Source: a virus | Reading direction: 5' to 3' (one strand) | DNA: 39,652 bases | IMG/VR virus record: IMGVR_UViG_3300037502_001768 | Coordinates: 1 to 39,652 of that record | In this document: piece by piece, positions 29,983 through 36,394 of the stretch | Layout: every line of letters starts with the position of its first letter | How positions within the stretch are numbered: the stretch's first letter is position 1 | Translations under genes and position numbers: made by a program | The notes under the pieces: generated by a model | Told to the model about the DNA's origin: nothing | What the model saw: the letters and a program-made list of their open reading frames with translations, nothing else | The model's database searches: none

Positions 29983-30161
29983 GTGAGAACAAAGATGCAA
30001 TCAGAGAATACCTCGCTACTATCGGAAGCCGAGGTGGAAGCGCTGCTAAAGGAGCTAAAAAGCGACGGCCTAAAGAGCATTACCAGAGAATGGCAAAGCT
30101 CTCCCTCGCCCGACGACGCGCAAAAAAGAAGGAAAAAGAAAATGGATCCGATCAATCCTGA
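29979..30161 (+). CDS. Small highly basic protein
   Basis: 60 residues. AIREYLATIGSRGGSAAKGA then KKRRPKEHYQRMAKLSLARR and RAKKKEKENGSDQS. The GSRGGSAAKGAKKRRP pattern recurs in small phage and plasmid proteins, likely nucleic-acid binding. Starts in an ATGA overlap. Its 3' end overlaps the DUF3310-like gene by 20 nt in another frame. Confidence 0.6.
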   Translation: MSENKDAIREYLATIGSRGGSAAKGAKKRRPKEHYQRMAKLSLARRRAKKKEKENGSDQS

Positions 30162-30357
30162 GCATTACAAGAAGGGTAAAATTGAGTGCATCGACGCCAT
30201 TAATTCGGCTTTGACCGAGGATGAGTGGCGTGGGTTCTTAAAAGGCACCGCGATTGCGTACTTATGGCGGCTTGGGCACAAGGACTCTGTGGAGCAAGAT
30301 GCCAACAAGACGCTGTGGTATGTCTCGTGGCTTGCGGGCAACGACCCGAGGAAGTAA
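30142..30357 (+). CDS. DUF3310 protein
   Basis: 71 residues from ATG 30142 with a purine-rich SD (GAAGGA). INPEHYKKGKIECIDAINSA then FLKGTAIAYLWRLGHKDSVE and DANKTLWYVSWLAG match the nucleotide-kinase-like DUF3310 family, small phage proteins seen in early regions. The conserved HY...ECID...F.KG.A..YLWR.GHK pattern is intact. An upstream in-frame extension of 53 codons lies in the previous gene and is rejected. It is the last gene before a terminator. Confidence 0.75.
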   Translation: MDPINPEHYKKGKIECIDAINSALTEDEWRGFLKGTAIAYLWRLGHKDSVEQDANKTLWYVSWLAGNDPRK

Positions 30358-30399
30358 ACTTCGGCCCGTGCTATCTCCTGTTCTCCTGTTATGGAGTTG

Positions 30400-30439
30400 C
30401 CCCGGAGTTGAGTGGTTAGTCTCCTCCGGGGATTTTTTT
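30400..30439 (+). terminator. Rho-independent terminator of the early accessory operon
   Basis: CCCCGGAG (30400-30407) pairs with CTCCGGGG (30424-30431) around a 16-nt loop and is followed by A and seven T residues. The T-run overlaps the stop of the convergent primase gene. No equal U-tract exists in the leftward direction. Confidence 0.9.
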
Positions 30440-32681
30440 ACCTACGCGCTTTGTACACCCTGCGGCTACGGCCCGGTCCATCTTTCGAGATGACCTCTTC
30501 CATGACATCGCCTGACTCCAGCAGGGTCTGAAGAATCTCGTTTCGGTCGCGGGCTTTCATACCCTGTAGGGCTTTAGCCAACTGCGTGGTGCTGGCACCT
30601 TCGTCGCCTTGCTTGCGGATGAAGTTAAGCACGCGCTTGTGAGAGGCTTCGATATCGTTCTCCGAGACTTCCTTCTGCATAAGCTCTGCTGTGTAGAAGA
30701 ACGACCAGCGCACAAGATCCATAGCCATCTTGAAGATTTCGATGCTGACGGTAGGCGAGATGGGGTCAAGCGCAATGGCTTCGATCATCGCAATCTTGAC
30801 GATCATTTCGCTGTAGCGGACCCACAAGGCTTCGTCGTTGCGCGACTGTTTGATCTGCCATTCCTTGACGCGCTGATATTCCTCAAACGCGGGGCCTTCC
30901 CACTTGACGATCATGGGTACAACAGCCGAGTTCGGAATCGTGGGCTGATTCGTTAAGTTACCGATGCCTGCGGGGGTCACGGTATACGAATCCATGATGT
31001 CCTTCACGATGTCTTCAGGGGGCAATGAGTCCTGAGAGGGCATCTGTGAGTCGGGGTAATCATCGAACGGCGGTATCAGCAAGATACGGCTCAGTGTACC
31101 GTTATCCACCATGTCGAAGTTCAGCGCCGGAATCAGCGTGCGCGGGGTGGTGGTGCCGAAGAAGTTGAAGTTCGGCTGGTTGATGTCGAGCCGCTGCCGG
31201 TCGCGTGAGTCGGCGTATTCCTGACCGTGATAGATACCGCTGCTGCTGGAGTACACCTCAAGCAACGTCTTGATGATGTCACGCTGGTGACTTGCGGCGT
31301 TCTTGGCGGTCAAGCTCTGAAGGTACAAGCCCATTTCGTCAAGGTGCGAGATACGCGACGGGTAGTCGTACAGTGTTCGCAGAATGGCCACGCCTGACGA
31401 AAAGCGGTCGCCGCAAATGAGTTGATGCAAACCCGCATTGATCATCAGTTCTTTGATGCGCTGACGGCTGTGGTCTTTACCGGCACCGGGCTTGGCTACA
31501 CCAATCGCAAAGACATTGCAGCGCGTGTTGAGATGCTCCATGGCGTACCGTCGCCCGAAGATCGCACCGAACATGACGAGCGTGTTGGCAAGTGCAAACG
31601 TGGGCTGGGGTTGCTGGGCTGAGGCAATGATCCAGCGCGTGACGCGACCGACCAATGAGCGGCTTTCAAACCACTGTGTGGGAAAGTTCTCACGCGTGCT
31701 CTTCGGAATGCGCTTGGGTTCTTTGATGTTGGTGAGATCCACCTTGACCGACTTGATTGGATTTAAATCCAAGTGTACGGGTGGAACCCAACCGTTCTTC
31801 TGCGCCAAGAAGTACAAAGACCCGGCTCCGATGCGCGACGGCGGGGACTTGCTGTAGTGCTCCCATCGCTGCGTGGTTTCGAGTTGGTTGTACTTGCCGG
31901 ACTCTCGTGACCACTGGTCAAAGATGTGAAAACCTTTGGCTTCGGTGGCGCAATAGATCGCCATGCCGATACGGTTCCAGTCATCCCAAGATAGATCCGG
32001 GTTCGGAACAAACTTGAGCGAATCTTCAACGGCAGCGAGCGTGCCCACGAGGCCCTCGTACGAAGTCTTTGCGTCCTTGTCTGGGATAACCGTGGAGACA
32101 AGACGGGTGCGCCTCAGATTCGGCGGTAAAGTCTTATACGCTTCCTCTGCCGCAGCCAGTACTTGCTCACGAGTGACGAGCGGCAATGCGCTGACTGGAG
32201 TCTCAGCCGGATTCTCAAGTGGCCAGCGGTACGGCTGTCCTGTTTCCGGGTGAATCGAGTAGGCCACGAACTGCTGCCCAACGCCGAGGACTTCAATCGG
32301 ATGGAGCGAGATCTTGGTGAACGGCTCCAGTGTGCGATAGAGATAAAGCGCCTTCGGGGACTTGCCGATACGAATGAGATCAGTCTGCCCAAGCTTTTCT
32401 TGGAAGACCTTTCCAACCGCAATGGCAACACTCTCATCCAGTATGTCGATATCAATGGCGACGACTTCACCTGTAATGATGCCGATGCCACACGGTGCCC
32501 AACTGGACCAGATATCAACGTGGGTCTGCTCTGCGTGAACTTCGGTCCAGCGAGCAAGATCGCCCCAGCCTCTACCTTCGTCGTATCGCCCCGGCCTTTT
32601 GGTTCCCGGCGCAATTGGGATGATGCGATAACCCGCGTCAACGAGCTTCGCACCATACTGCTGCATGAAATGGTCAGACAT
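30438..32681 (-). CDS. Primase-polymerase / DUF3987-like helicase
   Basis: 747 residues from ATG 32681 (16 codons of upstream open frame overlap the RusA gene and have no SD). N-terminal primase-polymerase: AIDIDI (75-80) supplies the catalytic DxD, RIGKSPKALYLYR (104-116) and FVAYSIHPETGQPYRW the remaining active-site strands. Residues 231-298 (SWDDWNRIGMAIYC ... GSLYFLAQKNGW) are a PriCT-type linker. Walker A GVAKPGAGKDHS (394-405), ISHLDEMGLYLQ as Walker B-like and GTTTPRTLIPAL follow in a DUF3987-like ATPase. A C-terminal winged helix (KRVLNFIRKQGDEGASTTQL) ends it. It primes and unwinds at the fork. The window has no family A or B DNA polymerase. Confidence 0.85.
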   Translation of the reverse strand: MSDHFMQQYGAKLVDAGYRIIPIAPGTKRPGRYDEGRGWGDLARWTEVHAEQTHVDIWSSWAPCGIGIITGEVVAIDIDILDESVAIAVGKVFQEKLGQTDLIRIGKSPKALYLYRTLEPFTKISLHPIEVLGVGQQFVAYSIHPETGQPYRWPLENPAETPVSALPLVTREQVLAAAEEAYKTLPPNLRRTRLVSTVIPDKDAKTSYEGLVGTLAAVEDSLKFVPNPDLSWDDWNRIGMAIYCATEAKGFHIFDQWSRESGKYNQLETTQRWEHYSKSPPSRIGAGSLYFLAQKNGWVPPVHLDLNPIKSVKVDLTNIKEPKRIPKSTRENFPTQWFESRSLVGRVTRWIIASAQQPQPTFALANTLVMFGAIFGRRYAMEHLNTRCNVFAIGVAKPGAGKDHSRQRIKELMINAGLHQLICGDRFSSGVAILRTLYDYPSRISHLDEMGLYLQSLTAKNAASHQRDIIKTLLEVYSSSSGIYHGQEYADSRDRQRLDINQPNFNFFGTTTPRTLIPALNFDMVDNGTLSRILLIPPFDDYPDSQMPSQDSLPPEDIVKDIMDSYTVTPAGIGNLTNQPTIPNSAVVPMIVKWEGPAFEEYQRVKEWQIKQSRNDEALWVRYSEMIVKIAMIEAIALDPISPTVSIEIFKMAMDLVRWSFFYTAELMQKEVSENDIEASHKRVLNFIRKQGDEGASTTQLAKALQGMKARDRNEILQTLLESGDVMEEVISKDGPGRSRRVYKARR

Positions 32682-33051
32682 TTTCGACTTTAACCTCAAC
32701 CCGTTCTTCGCCGTATTCTTTGGAGGCAACGAGTTGGCACACGGTCGCGTCGTCGCTGAACACCGTGCCGTTTAAACCGTCCAAGATTGCCTTGACGATG
32801 TTGTCAAGATCTGGACGAGAAATGTGCCACCCCGTTTTGGTCTTATGTTGAAAGTACGCTTTGATCGTAACTCTCACTGGACCTTCTAACATGTCCTTCC
32901 CGAACATGGCAACTTGAGCAAGCGTCGTAACGCCCTGCTCGTACAATTTTGTTTCTCGTGGTGTGTATGTTGTCACACCGCCGCTCTTGGTGCGGCCAAA
33001 CCGTGGGCGTGCTTTACCCACAGGTTTTCCATAGATTACTAACTCAATCAT
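32674..33051 (-). CDS. rusA: RusA-type Holliday junction resolvase
   Basis: 125 residues, near the usual 120. GKPVGKARPRFGR (8-20), TTYTPRETKLYE (27-38), then the catalytic core HISRPDLDNIVKAILDGLNG (76-95; D81 and D83 with N84), VFSDDATVCQLVASKEYG (97-114; D100/D101, K111). It cleaves four-way junctions arising in replication and recombination so that DNA can be packaged. Start overlaps the HTH regulator stop (ATGA); its end overlaps the primase start. Confidence 0.9.
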   Translation of the reverse strand: MIELVIYGKPVGKARPRFGRTKSGGVTTYTPRETKLYEQGVTTLAQVAMFGKDMLEGPVRVTIKAYFQHKTKTGWHISRPDLDNIVKAILDGLNGTVFSDDATVCQLVASKEYGEERVEVKVENV

Positions 33052-33404
33052 TCCAACCCCGCTAATTTGTATATACGCGAAACAATTTCAGGAGGCGTAT
33101 CAGATTGCCCTGAGAAATACCGACTCAATGTATTGCGGTGTACCCGTAGACGTTTTGCCGCAGCACAAATCGTAAGCCCTTGTCTATAGAAGGCGATGTA
33201 TGCCCGCTCACGATCAGAGTTGAGAACTCCTCGCAACAATGTCACTTGACCGCGAGTCTTGCGCTCAATTACCTTGAGCCACTTGGGCGACGGCATTCTT
33301 GACCCTGTAACCCAGCGGGTTACTGCCGTACGAGTACAGCCGCACATATCAGCGAACTCCTCGTGCGTCAAGTTGTTTAATTCCAACCAGTCTTTAAGGG
33401 TCAT
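33048..33404 (-). CDS. HTH transcriptional regulator, Cro/CI-type
   Basis: 118 residues from ATG 33404, which has a perfect AGGAGG; a GTG 48 nt upstream lies over the promoter and is rejected. MTLKDWLELNNLTHEEFADM then CGCTRTAVTRWVTGSRMPSP (1-40) is an XRE-type helix-turn-helix. The C-terminal half (TICAAAKRLRVHRNTLSRYF, 82-101) is a second, Fis- or Sigma-like HTH. An N-terminal plus C-terminal HTH arrangement suggests binding to paired sites. It is adjacent to the palindromic operator candidate at 33421-33452 and is likely autoregulatory. First gene of the leftward primase operon. Confidence 0.75.
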   Translation of the reverse strand: MTLKDWLELNNLTHEEFADMCGCTRTAVTRWVTGSRMPSPKWLKVIERKTRGQVTLLRGVLNSDRERAYIAFYRQGLTICAAAKRLRVHRNTLSRYFSGQSDTPPEIVSRIYKLAGLE

Positions 33405-33420
33405 TTGGCCTCCTAGAATG

Positions 33421-33467
33421 GTGACATCATGCCACCGCTTGCAATCTGTCACAAGGGGGTGTATCTT
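33421..33467. promoter_or_regulatory. Overlapping divergent promoters with palindromic operator
   Basis: Rightward: TTGCAA (33439-33444), 17 nt, TATCTT (33462-33467). Leftward: TTGTGA (33454-33449), 17 nt, CATGAT (33431-33426). The two -35 boxes overlap each other's spacer. Inverted half-sites GTGACA (33421-33426) and TGTCAC (33447-33452), 20 bases apart, coincide with the leftward -10 and -35 edges and with the rightward spacer. A dimeric HTH protein bound here could switch between primase and recombination operons. Confidence 0.6.
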
Positions 33468-33500
33468 CGATTCCGTTGAGACACGGACAAAAAACGAAAT

Positions 33501-33523
33501 TGTCCTGTCCTGTCCGGTTGTCC
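33501..33523 (+). repeat. TGTCC repeats in the leader of the recombination operon
   Basis: TGTCC occurs at 33501, 33506 and 33511 in tandem and again at 33519 after GGT. It lies in the 5' leader about 40 nt before the first gene. Possible roles are protein binding on DNA or RNA, or just a simple repeat. Confidence 0.6.
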
Positions 33524-33560
33524 GGGCAGAGAAACTTGAAACTTAAACGAGGAAACTGAA

Positions 33561-33935
33561 ATGAGAACTGAGCTAGAGATTGCAGCCGACTTGTTCGCTG
33601 CCAAGCAAGCTGAAAAGGAAGCAGAAGCAAAACGGATAGCACTGGAAGAAGAACTCGTTGCCGTTCTTGGCAAACGAGATGAAGGGAGCAAGACCCACGC
33701 CGTTGGTAACTTCAAGGTTACTATCACGGGCCGCGTTACCCGCAAGATTGACTGGGACATGTTTGACGAAGTGTCGAGCAAAATCCCCGAATCACTCTGG
33801 CCGGTGAAGCGAACCCTTGATGTGACGGGCGTGAAGTATTTGGCTAACAACGAGCCAACGCTTTACAAGGTTCTTGCTCCGGCGCTCACCGTTGAGCCTG
33901 CTAAAACAACTGTATCAATCGTAATGGGAGCTTGA
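33561..33935 (+). CDS. Conserved recombination-operon protein
   Basis: 124 residues. Residues 1-40 are a long charged helix (EIAADLFAAKQAEKEAEAKR). The rest is a small beta/alpha domain: GNFKVTITGRVTRKIDWDMF, KIPESLWPVKRTLDVTGVKY and LYKVLAPALTVEPAKTTVSI. The pattern IDW(D/E)...KIPE...PVK...L(D)..G.K.L..N.P..Y......AL.V.PAK is common upstream of Sak4-type genes in phages (DUF7173-like, from memory). Function unknown; gene order suggests an annealase or recombinase helper. First gene behind the rightward promoter. Confidence 0.65.
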   Translation: MRTELEIAADLFAAKQAEKEAEAKRIALEEELVAVLGKRDEGSKTHAVGNFKVTITGRVTRKIDWDMFDEVSSKIPESLWPVKRTLDVTGVKYLANNEPTLYKVLAPALTVEPAKTTVSIVMGA

Positions 33936-33936
33936 G

Positions 33937-34701
33937 ATGGCTATATCACTTAAGAGTTTGAGAAAGACTGGCGTCGCACGCCCGCCGAGAATCGTGGTTT
34001 ACGGCACGCATGGCATTGGCAAAAGTTCCTTTGCAGCGCAAGCCCCGAACCCGGTATTCATTCAGACCGAAGAAGGACTGGATGCAATCAACGTCACGGC
34101 GTTCCCGGTGTGCGAATCGTTTGATGACATCATGGAAGCGATTGGGTCGCTGGCCTCCGAAGATCACGAGTTCAACTCGGTGGTTTTGGATAGCGCCGAC
34201 TGGGCCGAGCAATTGGTTCATCGTCGCGTCGCGAAGGACAACAACGTCGCCACCATTGATGCCATTGGTTACGGCAGGGGCTACAAAGCTGCGGCGGATT
34301 ACTGGAAACAGATCCTAGAAGGCTTTGACCATCTGCGTAATACCAAGAATATGCAGGTCATCCTGCTGGCGCATACGCAAGTGAAGCGGTTTGATGATCC
34401 GCTTGCCGACCCGTATGACCGCTATCAGCTTGATCTGCATCACGGTAGCGCAAGTCTGATTAGCGAGTGGTGCGACATTCTAATGTTTGCAAACCAGCAG
34501 TACTCCACTGTGAAGAGTGATGTCGGTTTCAACCAGAAAGTTACCCGTGCGATTGGCACCGGCAATCGTGTGTTGTACACGCAAGAGCGTCCGGGTTGGC
34601 AGGCGAAGTCACGCTGGCCGTTGCCGGATACGTTGCCCCTTGACTACACGAAGTTTGCCGAATCCCTCGGCACCGCAATGACAAAAGTGATTGGAGAATA
34701 A
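33937..34701 (+). CDS. Sak4-like RecA-fold ATPase
   Basis: 254 residues. Walker A GTHGIGKS (23-30), Walker B region NSVVLDSADW (about 79-88), then sensor-like VILLAHTQVKRFDDP. It is the Sak4 kind of minimal RecA-like single-strand annealing protein that works with a phage SSB in recombination. YGRGYKAAADYWKQILEGFD and GTGNRVLYTQERPGWQAKSR fit that family. Followed 2 nt later by the DUF669 SSB-like gene, the classic Sak4 partner. Confidence 0.85.
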   Translation: MAISLKSLRKTGVARPPRIVVYGTHGIGKSSFAAQAPNPVFIQTEEGLDAINVTAFPVCESFDDIMEAIGSLASEDHEFNSVVLDSADWAEQLVHRRVAKDNNVATIDAIGYGRGYKAAADYWKQILEGFDHLRNTKNMQVILLAHTQVKRFDDPLADPYDRYQLDLHHGSASLISEWCDILMFANQQYSTVKSDVGFNQKVTRAIGTGNRVLYTQERPGWQAKSRWPLPDTLPLDYTKFAESLGTAMTKVIGE

Positions 34702-34703
34702 AC

Positions 34704-35183
34704 ATGGCAAAGTTAAACCTGAACCCTTCAGACTTTGAAACTGGAAACGACTCGGCTCCGGAGATTCTTCCGGCGGGTGAGTATCAGATGCAGATCATTC
34801 AGTCTGAGATGCGCGAAACCAAAGCAGGCGACGGTCAGTACCTCTGGCTGGAGTTTGAAATCCTTGGCCCGAAGTACGCTGGTCGTAAGTTTTGGGAGCG
34901 TTTAAATCTTCTCAACAAGAACGAAGTGACCGTGAAGGTTGCCAAGAAACAACTGAGCGCGATTTGCTCTGCGTTGAGCTTGAGTTCTTTCCCGAGCGAC
35001 TCTGAGCAACTGCACTTCAAGCCGCTCAAGGTTGCGATCACGCACAAGGAAAACAAGCAAGGAAACCTTGAAGCCCGTCCGACGTACCTTCCGCTGAACG
35101 GTGGGGCTGCTGCCCCGGCCCCGGCTGCTGCCCCTGCGGCTCCGTCTGCAACCGCGAAGCCTTGGGAACGTCACAAGAAGTAA
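34704..35183 (+). CDS. DUF669 protein, single-strand DNA-binding-like
   Basis: 159 residues. EILPAGEYQMQIIQSEMRET, DGQYLWLEFEILGPKYAGRK and FWERLNLLNKNEVTVKVAKK then SAICSALSLSS match the DUF669 family, an OB-fold-like domain that replaces or accompanies SSB in phages carrying Sak4. The C terminus (about 130-159) is Ala/Pro-rich (APAPAAAPAAPSATAKPW), a flexible tail, though without the usual acidic SSB tip. Two-gene unit with Sak4. Confidence 0.8.
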   Translation: MAKLNLNPSDFETGNDSAPEILPAGEYQMQIIQSEMRETKAGDGQYLWLEFEILGPKYAGRKFWERLNLLNKNEVTVKVAKKQLSAICSALSLSSFPSDSEQLHFKPLKVAITHKENKQGNLEARPTYLPLNGGAAAPAPAAAPAAPSATAKPWERHKK

Positions 35184-35188
35184 ACGGC

Positions 35189-35258
35189 GGGCGCGACGTT
35201 TCACCAAGCTTCCCAGCTATCCCCGCAATGGTGAGATGTCGCGCCCTCCTTTGGAGGG
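35189..35258 (+). promoter_or_regulatory. Mutually exclusive hairpins controlling the nuclease start
   Basis: Hairpin A: GGGCGCGAC (35189-35197) pairs with GTCGCGCCC (35238-35246); the stem continues inward for seven more pairs, two of them G-U (35198-35204 with 35231-35237), 16 pairs in all. Hairpin B: CCCTCC (35244-35249) pairs with GGAGGG (35253-35258) over a TTT loop, covering the Shine-Dalgarno GGAGGGGG of the gene starting at 35262. CCC at 35244-35246 is needed by both, so A frees and B hides the ribosome site. It looks like a translational switch; no known riboswitch class was recognised. Confidence 0.6.
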
Positions 35259-35261
35259 GGC

Positions 35262-36212
35262 ATGGTCAAAATTCCTCTGTTTGAGGACCCGACTCTTCGG
35301 GCAGTTGATTTCTATTTGGAAGAATCTCAGGAGAAGCGTAGCCGAGGGTATCTTGGCGCGTCCTCCATAGGAGATTCGTGCGACCGAAAGTTATGGCTTA
35401 GTTTCCGGTGGGTCAGAAAAGGCTTTATCGAAGCCGCTGGGCTGCGTAGAATCAATGATGGACACCGGGGCGAACAGGTAGTTGCAGCGCTGTTGAGGGC
35501 CGTCCCCTCAATCGACCTTTCCACGGAAAAGGAACCCGGTGTTCAGCACTCGTTTGAAGCGATTGGCGGACACTTCCGTGGCAACTGCGATGGCCTGATT
35601 ACTGGGCTGCTGCAAGATCCCGAGACGCTCCATGTCTGGGAATGCAAGGTCGTCAACGAACAAAAGTTTAAGAAGCTTCAGAAGCTTGTCGAGACGAACC
35701 AGTCATCGGCGCTTAAGAACTGGGACATTGTGTACTATGCACAAGCTCAGATTTACATGCACTTCTTTGAAGCGACGAAGCATTACCTGACCGCAGCCTC
35801 TCCGGGCGTGCGTGATCTGACAAGCGTCGTGACTGAATACGATGCCGGTGAAGCAGAGAAGTACATTGAGAAAGCGAGACGCGTGATCTTCTCGCCTTAC
35901 CCGCCACTTAAGATTTCCAAAGACCCGGCATGGCACGAATGTAAGTACTGCACGTTTCACTCCATGTGTCACGAGCAAGACATGCCGCGTCACAAATCAT
36001 GTCGAACTTGTTTGCACAGCACGCCGCTTAAGACAGGCGGATGGAAGTGCGAGTTCCACAACAAAGACTTGAGTATAGACGACCAAGCAAAAGGCTGCGG
36101 TAGTCACTTGTACGTGCCTGACCTGATCCCCGGCGAGCAGGTAAACTCGGGACCGAACTGGGTCGAGTACAAACTGGGGGACGGGTCGGTATGGATAGAC
36201 AAGACGAATTAA
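35262..36212 (+). CDS. RecB/Cas4-like PD-(D/E)XK nuclease with Fe-S-type cysteines
   Basis: 316 residues. IGDSCDRKLWLSF (36-48) has the Cas4/AddB-type N-terminal cysteine C40. FRGNCDGLI (105-113; D110) and LHVWECKVV (123-131; E127 and K129) form the PD-(D/E)XK active site, with IVYYAQAQIYMHF (156-168) as the QxxxY-like motif IV. HECKYCTFHSMCH (225-237) completes a likely 4Fe-4S site with C40, and additional Cys (C247, C250, C263, C279) form a second, zinc-ribbon-like cluster. A 5' to 3' exonuclease giving single strands for Sak4 annealing is the likely role. The gene starts behind alternative hairpins. Confidence 0.8.
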   Translation: MVKIPLFEDPTLRAVDFYLEESQEKRSRGYLGASSIGDSCDRKLWLSFRWVRKGFIEAAGLRRINDGHRGEQVVAALLRAVPSIDLSTEKEPGVQHSFEAIGGHFRGNCDGLITGLLQDPETLHVWECKVVNEQKFKKLQKLVETNQSSALKNWDIVYYAQAQIYMHFFEATKHYLTAASPGVRDLTSVVTEYDAGEAEKYIEKARRVIFSPYPPLKISKDPAWHECKYCTFHSMCHEQDMPRHKSCRTCLHSTPLKTGGWKCEFHNKDLSIDDQAKGCGSHLYVPDLIPGEQVNSGPNWVEYKLGDGSVWIDKTN

Positions 36213-36394
36213 AAGACGAGGAAACGATTGCAGAGTTTGTCCTGACCGATGAGGACATGATGATCATATTGCGATCATTAGATCTTTACGGCTACGCATT
36301 GATGATGTCAGAGAACGTCGTAGAAGTTTTGAAAGTTAAAGCCATCGTATTGAAAGTACTCACCCAACTACCGAGACAAGATTTAAACTCGTGA
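36191..36394 (+). CDS. Small acidic helical protein
   Basis: 67 residues. MDRQDELKDEETIAEFVLTD, then MMIILRSLDLYGYALMMSEN and KAIVLKVLTQLPRQDLNS. Overlaps the nuclease 3' end by 22 nt and the helicase start (GTGA). Helical throughout with a hydrophobic face; possibly a cofactor for the helicase or nuclease. No family recognised. Confidence 0.55.
   Translation: MDRQDELKDEETIAEFVLTDEDMMIILRSLDLYGYALMMSENVVEVLKVKAIVLKVLTQLPRQDLNS

Noticed and set aside
29983-30141. Upstream extension of the DUF3310 gene
   Set aside because: DUF3310 homology begins at the ATG at 30142 and the region is better explained by the basic 60-residue gene in another frame.
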